64,000 nt of DNA from Nageia nagi. Lineage: Eukaryota; Pinophyta. A model generated the notes under the pieces. The model had not been told where the DNA came from. It did not search any database and was given only the letters and a program-made list of their open reading frames with translations. The stretch spans positions 134,974,001-135,038,000 of the forward strand of contig JBITNC010000001.1 in assembly GCA_050084985.1 (NCBI GenBank), given 5' to 3'. The position numbers were made by a program, and so were the translations under genes. Every line of letters begins with the position of its first letter. Within the stretch, counting starts at the first letter, position 1. Shown one piece after another: positions 33,571 through 45,099 of the stretch.

Positions 33571-34735
33571 TGTAATGATCCAAACAAGATCTCAAGCAAT
33601 AATCAGCAAATTCTATTACAAAATCCTCAAGCTAGGGCATCCACTTTATAGTACAACAACCCTAGTATGCCAACGTTGGACCCCTTAAGCACAATAACAC
33701 CAAATAGTACCAACGAATGGCCAATTCCAACAATATATGACAACAACAAGCTTATAATGCCAATGTATGGCTTACACATGCACAATAATGCCAAACGATG
33801 CCACAATATGATCATATACAACACAAATGCTGAGATTTGAATGCCCCACGGCTTATATTATGATTTGGAATGAGCAACAATACAATACCAAGCCCAAGAG
33901 GGCTGACATCAACATCCTAGGAGCTGACTAGGGTTGGATGAACTCTTCTACAATGCTGGACCGACGTGGGACAGTAATGCCTCCTTGCAACATGATTCCT
34001 CTCCACCGAAGGAGCCCTCCTTAGATTCGGATAGCCAAGCGAATGGCAAAGACTCCACCTCAGAATACCATCGGATGGGCAAAGGTGCTACACTAGTGCC
34101 GTAGGTTGCCAAGATCGCTCAGCCGGACAATCCTCTTAGGTGCTCCACCTAAGGAATACACTTAGCGTTGCGCTAAGGTTGTGTCCATCGAACGTTATAG
34201 AAGTAAAGGTATAATAATCAGTCTATCAAGAAAATGAGGCTCCAAACCTCTTTATACTCCTCGCTTGGTCCTAGATCTCACCTCGAAATCACCACCAGGC
34301 TCTTAGACCCCAACATTAGCCTCTAGAGGGCCCGGAATGTCCAACGTGGGTGCTTAGGGATCAGGCATGCCAACATGGGGTCTTGGGTGCCATAAATGCC
34401 AATGTAGGGTCAAGGGGTGCCACACATGCCCACGTGGGTCTAGGTGTCATGTGTGGGAGCCTAGGTGTCTATGATGGGCCAATGTGGGGTCTAGGGGACT
34501 CCCCAAGGTTGGCGCAAGCTTATAATCTCCTATACAGACCATTTAAGTGTATTAAGAACTTGGGATTCCCATTATCATGTTCAGGATCTCCAAGTACACT
34601 TATCTAATTTATTCTACACTTGGGAGGGAGACATCCCACTAGGGGCTCATAATGGGGTCCATTGACCAATTAAACTCCTACCCCAAGTTACACACAACAT
34701 AACACACCACTAATACAATATCACTAAGATGGGCC
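33571..34735 (-). mobile_element. 5' LTR of gypsy element 3
   Basis: Starts directly beyond the primer-binding site (tgtaatgatcc on the plus strand). A minus-strand TATA box (GTATAAAGAGG) lies at about 34248-34258. On the right, 34330-34500 has imperfect repeats of a phrase like gggtgccataaatgccaatgt. The right end is taken just before the next LTR. No coding frame. No target duplication was found. Confidence 0.6.
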
Positions 34736-37320
34736 TTGTGCCCTACACAACTCGCCCCAAAATTTCACAATTTTGGGGACCCTCTGCAACTTACACTCTT
34801 CTGGCACCTAGTCAATAGAGCCTCTCCTTGTCTTGATTGACTCAAAATCACACCTATCATCTCATCACGTAAGTGTTTTCAACCACCCAATCTTGGTCAT
34901 GTCATGTTGCAGAGCTAAAACCCTTGAAAAATGGCTAAGTCTGGGGAATCTAAGTCGAGTTTAGGTGAAACTGGGAAACTTGAGTCGAGTCGGAATCAAG
35001 CAAAGCAAGTCTGGGCCAGTCCTAGGCTTGGCATATGCTCTAGAAAGACAATTTTGTTTTTTTGGGATGTGCGCTTGGGCCAATAGCACGCTCGATTTGG
35101 AGTTCAAGTTTGGAAAGATGAATTGGGTCACTTCTAGACTTGGCACATGCTGTGAAAAGACAAAATTTTGTCTTTTTAGGCCATACGCCAGGTTTTGGGA
35201 GGCACCCGAGATGGAACGAAGGCCAGAAAGAGCAAGCATGAGACATTTCAAGGCTGGTGCATGCCTCAAAAAGACAAAATTTTGTCTTTTGGGAGCATGC
35301 GCCTGGGCCAGGAGGTTGCTAGGACAAGGCTGGGAGATGGAAGATCGAAGCATACCCACCGAGGAGGTTGGAGCATGCCTCAAAAAGACAAAATCTTGTC
35401 TTTTGGGAGCATGCGCCAAGGGTAGAAGGGCATCTAGTTTGAATGAAAGGAAAAATTTGGCTAAGGCATGGAGCCTTGAAGATCGAATCCAGCTTCAACA
35501 GGACTGGAGGGACTGGTGCATGGTTTGGAAAGACAAAATCTTGACTCCTGGGAGCATGCACCAAGCCTAGGAAGACAATAGGACGGGAAGAAACGTGAAA
35601 ATTTGACTAAGTCCTGAGAGTAGAAAGCCGAAATGAAGTCAATCAGGCCATTTGCAACCCAACGCATGCTTCAGAAAGACAAAATCTTGACTTTCTAGAT
35701 CATGCACCCAAACTAGAGGAGTCGAAGAGTTGGGTGCACGTTTCAAAAAGACAAAATCTTGTCTTTTGAAATCATGTGCTCAGCCTGGGGGAAGTTCCAG
35801 TTGAGTTTTTTGGACAAATTTGGCTAAGGCGTGGACTCCTCAAACCAGCATCCAACTAAGGCATGACTTAGGAGAGTTGGGAGCATTGTTTCAAAAGACA
35901 AAATTTTGTCTTTCTGTAGCATGCTCCTAGCTCAGGAGAGAGTTGGGAGCACGGTTTCAAAAGACAAAATCTTTACTTTCTCCGACATGCTCCAAGTTCA
36001 AGGCATACGTCCGAGATGGCCAGATTTCAAAGACATTCCTGGGTCATCCTAGTGATACATATAGGCTACTAGATTGTCCTTGCAGGTGCCCAAAAGGTGA
36101 ACAGGTCAAGTCCAGTGTTGCAAAGACAGAGACGATGGACCGATCGGAATAAACAGGAGAATCATTGAGGCGAGATGTTGCAAGCGCAACAATTAGCTTT
36201 TATGTTATCTTATTTATTTCAATATTATTTTAAGTTTGGATTTCAGAAACCTATTAAATTCTGTACAGCCTTGTGATGGATGAGGATTTGCTCCCACAAA
36301 TGTTGGAATAAATCTTGTAATGCCATGTGGCACTCTATTATTGGACCACATTTTATTTTCTTGAAATTCATGACTAGGGTTAGGGCAACATAGTGGTTGC
36401 TCCAAAAACTATTTATACCCCATTTTGATTCATTTGTAAAGGGGGGATTGACATTTTAACAAGTTGAACGAACTTTTGCTTACAACACAAAATTTCTCTA
36501 AATTTGTTAAACATGGTGTATGTGAATGCAATTATGTTTATATGCCCTCATGTGGTAATGCCAAACTTGAATGAATGATTAACAGTGTTGTCTAGTTTGT
36601 GTTATCACTGCTTGGTGTTGATTTTTAATCACTTGGTGCATCTTGTAAATTCCAGTGAGGGTGGACAAGAGAATGCTTGGAGATTTTATGAAGTGCTTGA
36701 TTAGCATCTTGTTTGTGATATTTTGTCATTTGCAATCTTAGACTTGGATACCTCAAGATGTCTTGTTGATGTCACTCATAGTAGGAACTTCACCCGGATC
36801 GTTGAGTCTTGCCCTCATCCCATCCTATTCCATCGTTGCCATAGCTTCACACTACTTCCACTAGACCATTCGTGTTGTGGGCTAGTGGGATAGATCGAGG
36901 TGGAACCTACGTCGAGACCCAACAAGTTGACTTTTGAGGACCTTATCCCAAGCCCGTGATTACAGATGCCTATAGTTGCATCTCACTACCCACAGTCTTT
37001 CCACCAATTTTTCTTTGTTTTATTTTATACTTTTTTTCCGCGATTTTCACACCCGTGTTTCCCTTTCAACATTTTCTAGAAACAACTTTGTCTAGCCACA
37101 GAGACAATCCGAGTCCTTGAATCCACACATGATGTTCATGTTGGTGGCAACTTTAAACATCTCAGCCATTCCCTGAGTTAACTTTTCCCAAGTCGTGAAG
37201 CTAACCTTCGGGGTAACCAGTCCCCATAGCGGGAGGGAGTAACGTCTCTTTGCCTGAGTTGTTGGCATTTTTCTCACTACTCTAGGGTAGGAAAGAAAAC
37301 CACCCAACAAGCCTTTTGGC
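34736..37320 (+). mobile_element. Long LTR with hairpin array (copy at 34.7-37.3 kb)
   Basis: Starts with a hairpin (34755-34778) shared with LTR copies A and B, then carries nine tandem hairpins (35040-35985). From about 36000 it aligns with 1-1218 and 7216-7300. The conserved 20-mer ATGAGGATTTGCTCCCACAA is at 36280-36299 and a TATA-like tatttataccc near 36410. So the LTR class with the 20-mer and the class with the start hairpin are one superfamily. Reading frames across the array (up to 201 codons) are repeat artefacts. Confidence 0.7.
35040..35985 (+). repeat. Tandem array of nine palindromic hairpins
   Basis: Cores built on AAAAGACAAAA followed by its reverse complement start near 35043, 35155, 35269, 35383, 35528, 35674, 35746, 35893 and 35959. 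Those at 35155-35176 and 35269-35290 are perfect 22-bp palindromes. In several units the arms extend outward through gcatgc...gcatgc to a near-palindrome of about 48 bp. Steps are 112, 114, 114, 145, 146, 72, 147 and 66 bp. Confidence 0.88.
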
Positions 37321-37329
37321 CATTACAAA

Positions 37330-38060
37330 TATTTCATATGTTACATGAGGGGTGTCACATGAGCCTTGCGCAAGGGTCATGAATGTCATGAGGTTCATCT
37401 TGGCCTAAACTTGCGCCTAGGTAGAGAGAGTATGCCTTGCACAAATCTTCCAGGGGTGAAGAACCTTGTCTTATTTGGAATTTATGCTGAAGGGAAACTA
37501 TAAGGCTGGTGCAAGCCTTTGAGAAGTCACCAATGATGTCTAGGCTCAACCATGCACTCAAGGGGGTTAAGCTCAAATCCTGTGAGGGTCAAAGTGTTTG
37601 TCTATGCAAGATCATGCGTTTAGGATGAAGGTACAAAGTTGGTGCTAAGTCCCAGGGGTCAAGGAGGTTGTCTTGCCCAAAATTTGTGCTTGGGAGAGAC
37701 ATGCTCTCACTTGCTATTTCTATCTTTTGGAGACCCTGTATCGATGAAAAAGACATGGAGGAGGCTCGTGCAGATTTGGGAAGGGATAAAAACCTTGCTG
37801 GAAATCTATGCCCAAAAGTAGGAGGCATGTTTGGCACAAATTTGAGGAGTGACAAGAACCTTGTCTCTTGTGAGATATGCCCTTGGGTTCTGGGAGTGTT
37901 TCCACGCGTGGTACCTAGCTAGTTTTGCTTCCCAATCGCCTGTGTTTTCCTTTTGAGGTCTCTGGGAGGCTGGCACAAATCTTGGAGGGGACATGAATGT
38001 TGTCTCCCTGGAAACATGCACTTGGATGGGACTTAGTCAAAATTTTAAGTTGTTTGTTCC
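37330..38060 (+). repeat. Second tandem array with short inverted cores
   Basis: Imperfect units of the form 'gcacaaat-ttg-agggg-cAAGaaCCTTgtct...atgcccttgg' begin near 37375, 37462, 37590, 37660, 37788, 37850 and 37990. Each has a small dyad (for example acaag...cttgt at 37850) flanked by 'tgc' phrases, a layout like the 35-kb array but with another core. Array similarity ends near 38060. Confidence 0.6.
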
Positions 38061-38499
38061 AGAGAGTCACTTTGCTACTTTTCACATGTCCTAAGCTCCA
38101 ATATCTCTCGATCATGAGATGTTGTTCCCTTGGTCTTTCCTCTCGAATTTGTTTGTTGTGTTTAGTGAATGGGGCTTTGACCTGTTTTAATTTTTAAAAT
38201 TATTCTTTGCAGTTACCCCTTCATTTGATTGCATGCATCTTGAGTGGGTCACTAGGCAGATATGGTAGATCATTTGTGGAAAAGTATTATGAAAAAATCG
38301 AGTTATTTTTGGCATTTCTTTCTAAACATTTATTACTAAGAGAAGGATAAGTCCTTCAGCAATAGACTATCAAACTTTTTGTCTTTATGTAGATTATATT
38401 CTACATTATAATTCCTTTTCTTTATGAACATATTGGAAGTTGCTTTCATGGGCTTAGTTTAAATTGATTTTGAATGCACATTGAGGGGCAACTTTGTAT

Positions 38500-38700
38500 A
38501 AGTGAAATATGTGTAGTTTTGGATGGACAACATCTTATGTTCAGCAAATAATGCTCTTGTGGCAGAGATGGAAGTTACTTTGGCATTAAACTAGCCTTGC
38601 AATTGGGACTGCTAATTTCAAATTTGGATGTTGAAGGAGACACTTCACTTATCTTTAATTTGCTGACAAATGGTTTGACATATACAATTGTGTGTAGTCT
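38500..38700 (+). pseudogene. RNase H-like (RVT_3) fragment
   Basis: The plus-strand text ANNALVAEMEVTLAL is followed, after a one-base shift, by LALQLGLLISNLDVEGDTSLIFNLLTNG. The Glu motif, then VEGDT with the Asp, matches RVT_3-type RNase H of plant LINEs and related genes. The following frame (38718-38924) has no known domain. The fragment lies 1 kb upstream of the first visible ascorbate peroxidase exon. Confidence 0.55.
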
Positions 38701-38965
38701 TTTCTTCAAATTGACATTTGCAGGAAGTTGGGCATGTTCAATTTCTTTCCCCAAATACAATTATACGTAGTGAACGAGAATTTAACTTGGTAATCGATGA
38801 TTTAGTCAGTAAACAAGTCCTTACTATGGAAGTTGACTTTACTGAAAGTAAATCTAGTAGACATTTATGTAAACCTCTATGCAAGGTTTCATTTAAAGGT
38901 GACTTCTTGTGTAATTGGCAGTAATGTGTACTATAAAAGGGTAAATAGATTCTTGTTATCTCTTT

Positions 38966-38967
<2 letters not shown>

Positions 38968-39001
<34 letters not shown>
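38968..39001. repeat. (TA)n microsatellite
   Basis: About 16 uninterrupted TA units. Confidence 0.95.
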
Positions 39002-39003
<2 letters not shown>

Positions 39004-39726
39004 TCTCATTGAGGCCATGAAATGTAATCTTATGTTTTAATATATGCTTTTGACACTGCTCATCAGTTACATCATCCTTCTTTTTTAGTTTACTACAGTG
39101 TTACATAGGATACGTGTTTCCCCCTAAGAGGGAAGCAACCTCTTATCCCTGTTTTTGGATACATGGAAACTCCGTAGGATATGTTTCCCACTTTCAGTTT
39201 CACTTTCAGGCTAAATAAGAAGTTTCTGTAATTTTTATCATATATATGTATATGTATTACTGTTTCTTCTTGCCGCTTCCATGTTTCTTAAAAATGATCT
39301 ACGTCCCCCCTTGTTCCTGAATATATGTTCATCCATTTCTGCCGTTCCCGTCCCCGATACTCCATGTAACCTTGGTTTATTACATGCTAAAAGCCAAAAT
39401 CAATTTTGAAATTCCTTCTTAAAAGAGAGAGTTTAATTGATGATAACCAAATGCTGAAGCGACTTTTTTGACATATTTTTACTTTGTTAGATGGTTTTAT
39501 TAGCCTTAGCAGTTTAGGAATTGGATTGCTTGGGAAGTTTTATGCTGATAAACTTTTAGTTTATCCAAATATTTCAATATTTTAATTTCATGCATAGTGA
39601 GGTCTGTCTAATTCAGCGAAATGACTACAATAAAAATCTGAATTACTTTTCTGTGGCACTCTCGAGTCTTTTGGGTATTTAACTGTATAGAATGACTTTC
39701 TTCTATATATGATCCACATTTTGCAG
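39002..39726 (+). other. Intronic sequence upstream of APX exon
   Basis: AT-rich, non-coding, ending in a polypyrimidine-like run and acceptor ttttgcag at 39719-39726. No upstream APX exon (for example one encoding the DSNVCPREGRLPDA-type segment) was seen here or farther left. Confidence 0.7.
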
Positions 39727-41251
39727 GTTCAGATCACCTCAGGGATGTCTTTTATAGGATGGGGCTATCTGACAAGGATATTGTGGCTCTTTCTGGAGGG
39801 CACACATTGGTGGGATTCTGGGATTTCCCAACTGTCTATTCGGTTCCAGGTTCTAGCATATCTTTGCCATTATTTTATTGATGGAATTACTTGGCTGCCA
39901 TTTTCTAGGGAAGAGCACATCCAGAAAGGTCAGGGTTTGAAGGAGCATGGACTAAGCAACCTCTGAAGTTTGATAACTCATATTTTATGTAAGGCTGACT
40001 CGTGTACTTGATGTAGGAGGTTATTCTTTATTCTTGTACTTTATGTTAGCTTTAATATATGCGTTTACAGTGTTTTTTTTCAGAAAAATACAAATGTGAA
40101 TCTGGGGTGTGAAAACTCTTGCAACAAATTTTTTTGATAATTCTGTTTGCAAGAGGCGTGTAAGGGGTTAATGCTTCTATGATATGCCAACCGAATCTTG
40201 ACCTGAACATGTCCTCAAAATGGACAGGCATATGATGTGACACAATTTATCATAAATTTTGTGTGTTGGCATTATTATGACTGTAGCGAAAACCTCACTA
40301 GCAAATTGTGATGGTATATAATTAGGGTTTAGACACAGTAAAAATAGAAAATATCTTACAATTCATTAGAGAACAGATGATCAATCTATTTGGGGCAATC
40401 ACTGATAATCAAACCAGCTTTATTGCATAATTCAGTGTTCATGAACAAGGCTGCAATGCACAGGCTGTTATGCTGTAGAACTGTGCATTCAATTTCAGTA
40501 GAAACTTTTGCAGTTTTGAGGTTATAATATACTTGACTAGAAATTGTCGCTATTTAATGATTTTGTTACTATTAATAGTGAATCTTTTAGTACCTGTGGC
40601 TGGGTTAGGGATTTGTCACTATTTAATGATTTTGTCTGCCATTGCCAGTGAGCTGCTCCAAGAGGAGTCTGAAGGATTGCTTAAATTGCCTACTGACAAA
40701 TGCTTAGTAGAAGATCCTAAATTTCGTCCTTATGTGGAACTTTATGCGAAGGTACCCTCCATCTTTTCAATTTATAAACAATAGCAAACTGGGCAGACCT
40801 CTTTGATTTGTATATATGATTACATAGCTTATAGGCTATACTCTTGAGCATGGAATTCATGTACTTGGCTAAATGATATATTGAAAAACTGATAGTAAAG
40901 GCTTGGGTTTCCTTTATTACCATGGTCTAACTTATTTGTTTTCTTTTGCCTTCGGGAATTCACAAGTGCTGCTGAATTCATCTTTCTGATAATCATTTTG
41001 TGGGATGTTATAGGAAATGAATGTGTGATTTTGTTCTTTTGTAGGATGAGGATGCATTTTTCAATGATTACGCAGAGTCACACAAGAAACTTTCTGAACT
41101 AGGATTCCGAGATCCAAGCTCTATTTCTGCACGATCTGGACTAGAAGCGAGCACATCCACAGTGCTGGTGCAGGGAGCTGTTGGAGTCGTAGTTGCTGCA
41201 GGAGTTGTAGTTTTAAGCTACTTATATGAAGTTAAGAGAAGAGCAAAGTGA
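39727..41251 (+). CDS. APX3: Ascorbate peroxidase, peroxisomal type, last four exons
   Basis: Four exons with GT-AG introns: 39727-39809 ([20 protein letters not shown], then LSGGHTL), 39909-39988 ([20 protein letters not shown], then FDNSYF), 40649-40751 ([34 protein letters not shown]) and 41045-41251 ([20 protein letters not shown]... to TGA). Phases agree throughout. The enzyme reduces H2O2 with ascorbate using heme. The proximal heme His (GGHT), the nearby Trp (GAWT) and its Asp partner (LPTDK) are all present. The distal His/Arg half lies in missing exons. The C-terminus has a hydrophobic anchor ([18 protein letters not shown]) and basic tail KRRAK, the signature of the peroxisomal/ER-sorted class. 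The phase-1 first acceptor needs an upstream exon ending in one base of a Gly codon. It is either a gene with a very long intron or a truncated copy. Confidence 0.93.
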
Positions 41252-41700
41252 GGTTGTGCTGCAAGGAAATCAGAGATTCATTATTGACATGATGAGGATT
41301 GATTATATTCTTAGGTTAAAATGCTATTCCATATTGAGTTTCATTAATGACCCAATGAGTATCAATTATAAATTTATATACTAGGTTGAAGAAATATTCT
41401 ATAGCGAGTTGGAGCTGGGAATTTCCTTCGTATTTACCATGTTATATTGTAATCTTACGTGGGAATTTTCAATCAAGGCTTCAGGTATCATAAATTTATA
41501 TGGACTATATTTTTTTGTTACTTTAAATTTACTTTTTGGTTCCATTTCTTATGAATCGTTGAGCGCATGTAATTTCATTCCCTTCATGCCTACTCTGTTA
41601 GTGGATTTTGAAGCCAAGATAGAATTTCAATAACAAATGTATGGCTTATCTGCGCAGTGCGGTGCTTGATTTCAACTAGTTCAGGAAAGGTCAACTGCAT
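41252..41700 (+). other. APX 3' untranslated region and flank
   Basis: AT-rich sequence after the TGA. No canonical AATAAA was found; plant signals are loose. The frame 41409-41633 is not supported. Confidence 0.5.
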
Positions 41701-42670
41701 ATACTAATTCTAGAAGTGATTCTAATACGTAGCTACGCATGCACCAGAATGCTATTGATGCGCTCAGGAGGCTGGCAATCTGTAAAATAGTGGCAGTTAG
41801 TTTGAAGACCCCCATTCGTGTAGTGGTCAGCATTCTCATATGGTAGAAAACATCAGGTGTGGCCACTGATGTCAAATGATAGAACTGAGTGGTAACCTAA
41901 CCAAACCCACTAGATAACAAAATAGGTCATGATGGAAGTCTTGACGGTTGCGAAGTGGAAGATCATGTCAATGAAACAATGGACACCAACTCTACCTCCT
42001 ACAATCTTTGTAACAACTTTTGAATGCCACGATCTTTCCTTTTTGAGTGCCTCTAGCTCCTCAAAATTCCTGTAAAAAGAGTCTAATCTATTTGGCCTTC
42101 GCCTATTCTAGGGACATACTCGTCTACTTGGGTGCCTATTTGTTAGCTGCACTATGTAGTAACAACTTTTGTGACTTATGATTGTTCGAAATCTTTCTCT
42201 TGCATCTCCTTTTCAACGAGTTTTGTAATTTTATGTTGACTTTGTGCTTGGAAATACAAAAATACTCTTGCTAGTTCATGATTCAATTCTACTGCTGTGA
42301 AATCTCCTCCTGAATCTCGACCTACCTAATTGTCATTGAGATAGCTTGATCAAGGGGTATATACTTCAATAGTACATACTCTCTACTCAAATGGTTACAC
42401 GTGGTACTTTTGTTAGCCTCGATTTATTGACATGTATGCTTTCGAATCAAAGTCATGCCCATGGACTAGCTTATCATACAAAGTGTGGCATGCCTTTCTT
42501 TAGTATGGGAGGCTGTTGTGAAAAAGGGAGTATGAAGATGTATATGCACACCATGTTGAAGAAACATCAAAATCTATTCTCATCATGTCAGAGAAACAAA
42601 CCAAATTTGACATTGTTATGATATAGATAGATAAATAAGTCTTTTAATGTGCTTTTAAATCCATTGGTTT
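41701..42670. other. Non-coding stretch, nothing recognised
   Basis: No domain or repeat identified. Minus-strand text near 42300-42180 (ELARVFLYFQAQSQHKITKL) looks weakly coding but matches nothing I can name. Confidence 0.35.
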
Positions 42671-42672
42671 GT

Positions 42673-43735
42673 AGGATCTGTCAAAGTATGTTCAAATAAA
42701 TATATATCAAGTATTTGAATGATTGTTTCTCACATAATTAAGTTGTATAATAAAATTGTCAAGTTTGTTTTGATTATTTTGGTTTAAGAATACATAAATC
42801 AAGTTATAATCACATATACTTTTGTAGGTTTGTCTAATGTCTTGGTAAAGTGGACAAGAAAAGAGAAAATAAGTTTCATTCTCTATGGCATTTAGATTAC
42901 AAATTTACAAATTCTTTTATTCCATGTGTTTTGGGTATTGTTCATCTACCAGTTTCACTATGCAATTTGTGAGAATTAGTTATTTTGTGATTGCAAGTTT
43001 CTTTTTGAAAATAGAGATCTTATGTGAATATGATGGAGGTTCAAGTTTTGGATTAATAATATTTTTGTGGTAAGATAGTTTTCTTTGATATTTGATGTTA
43101 TCTTCACTCCATAATTTTTGAATTACTTTATTTGCAATTTGAACTTTTAATTTGTTAGTACAAGATGGGGTTGTTATTGTGTATGTGTCAAAAATGAAGC
43201 CACTTATCAAAGTCTTTTAGCTCGTATTTTTTAAGAGAATGATGAATTGGACAAGTTTGTTGGGTGATTACAAACAATCTAAGGGGGTCTAACTTTCTTA
43301 GTTTATAATTGTATAATATATATCGTTTTAAGGATTCACTTTCAATAGAGCAAACAAACTTCCATGATAAAGATAGGGTAAGGTGTGTTATTTTTAATGT
43401 TGAAATTAGAAAGGATGAATTGTTTTTGAATTTGTTCAATTTTATCTCAAATTTGTCGACAACTGCCAAACTTCACAATCATAGATATGATATCTTGTTA
43501 TGTTAAAACTCAATTGTAGGATCCATCAAAATTTGTTCAAACATTAATATATCTATATAATGTATGCTTTTTTGTTTCCAAGAAAATTAAGCTTCATAAT
43601 GAAATTGTCAAGTTTGTTTTGGTTATTTTAAGAATTAATGAATCCAACATAGTATATCATTATAGATTTGTTTGTCTTTGTAAAATGGGCAAAAAAGAGT
43701 ACATGGATTTCATCTTGTGGCATTTTAATTTAGAA
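42673..43735 (+). repeat. Diverged direct duplication, ~840 bp apart
   Basis: The segment 42673-42897 (gtaggatctgtcaaa...gttcaaa; attaagtt...aaattgtcaagtttgttttg; catt at the end) aligns along its length with 43516-43735 (gtaggatccatcaaa...). The intervening sequence is AT-rich and non-coding. Confidence 0.75.
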
Positions 43736-44100
43736 ATAATCTAATAATATTATTTGTATCTTAAATAAATTGAAATACATAAATAATTATTTTACTTTTT
43801 GTTTAACAAAATATTCAAGAAAATAATTATTCTTAGTAAAATCTTCAACTTAAATAAATGTTAAAACCAATTTTGTTTTTTTTGGTCTAGACCAAAAAAA
43901 ATATCTATTGGTAAAAATTAAGGGTATATTTTTTTTATACAAGTGTACCCAAAACTTCTTATTACAAGTTTATAATAATTATTTAAAAATATAATAATTA
44001 CATGCTACTTCGTATTCTAAACTATTGAGTATCGACATATTGCATTTTATTTTCGAATTATTAGGCTTGTATTAAATAATAAAAATTAAATCATACAAAA
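43736..44100. other. AT-rich DNA with a perfect 26-bp palindrome
   Basis: The palindrome at 43876-43901 consists of eight T, GGTCTAGACC, eight A. The surroundings are very AT-rich with no coding signal. Confidence 0.8.
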
Positions 44101-45090
44101 GTAATGGGTGGATAAGGCACACCTCTAGTGTTGAGTGCTACACCAATCCAAATCCATAGTCTTGAAATAGCACATCACACTGCTAGAACTTGTAGCAAGA
44201 CAACCAACTTGATAATCCACTGGATGAACATGTGGCAGGAAAGCAAAAACTAAATGCACTTATCTATTAGAATGAAAAAGCAAACACATTAACCACTAGC
44301 GAAGGTATTAAACGCTATCATATGCATTAAAACCATTAGGAGGTGGGTGGAGTACTAGTTAACAAAGTGCTAGATGGCAAAGAGATGACGACCACATTCA
44401 TGATGGAAGGAGGATCTACCATATCCTCATTATGCTTCCATTCATTTGGAGGAATTCGTGGCTAGTGGGTATTATCAAGCATTTCATGAATCTCATGCCA
44501 ATTTGGCCTTGTATTATTTGGTGTGGGATCGATAGTAAATGATTTGGCAACCCACCCATCTACTGCCACCCCTTCTTCATTAATTGCAGTGGTGTTTGGA
44601 TCTTGCCAACAACTAGAATTGCCATGCCAACTATTGTCATCTCCATTAAGTCCAACCACCCCAACCATCATTATGACAAGAAGTACTTGGGCGATCACCC
44701 CATCCAAAAAATGATGAGGGGAGCTAGGTTGAGATTCCCATCCACGAGCACATCACACACGCGGAGGATACAGAGCCCATGCATCTTGGTGTCGTTGTTG
44801 ATTCATGCAAGATGAGCTTCGATCCTTTTCCCAAAGGGGAAGGCGATGATGTTGTATCGACTGTGAGTGCTCTAGATAGGAAGGTTCAGGAGGAACACAA
44901 TTCATCGAGCGTGGAGCATTTCCTCGATGGTTGTTGAGCTACTGTAAATGATTGACTTCCAAGGCAACTTCATTGACTTGATCTTTAATCTAAAATCAAA
45001 TATCATGAAAGATAGTAAGCTTGTCAACTAGAGAAAAATCTACAAAAGGATAATTCCTAGAGAAAATGATTGCATTTCATTCTTTCCAAA
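44101..45090. other. Non-coding or unrecognised stretch
   Basis: A minus-strand frame of 81 codons (44707-44462) starts with a hydrophobic run (MDGVIAQVLLVIMMVGVVGL) but has no homologue I recognise and no supporting context. The rest has short frames only. Confidence 0.35.
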
Positions 45091-45099
45091 GATTGAACA

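Noticed and set aside
34965-35570. A 201-codon plus-strand frame and a 152-codon minus-strand frame over the same stretch
   Set aside because: Both are created by the hairpin array; the peptides are repeats of the same phrase and overlap on opposite strands.
35040-35985. CRISPR-like repeat array
   Set aside because: The DNA is plant nuclear, spacing is irregular, the intervening sequences are related to each other, and no cas genes exist here.
39709-39966. 85-codon plus-strand frame over the first APX exons
   Set aside because: It is in the wrong frame, running through an exon, an intron and part of the next exon.
44462-44707. Small secreted-protein-like frame with a hydrophobic start
   Set aside because: No homologue recognised, no promoter or neighbour support, and antisense frames of similar length overlap it.
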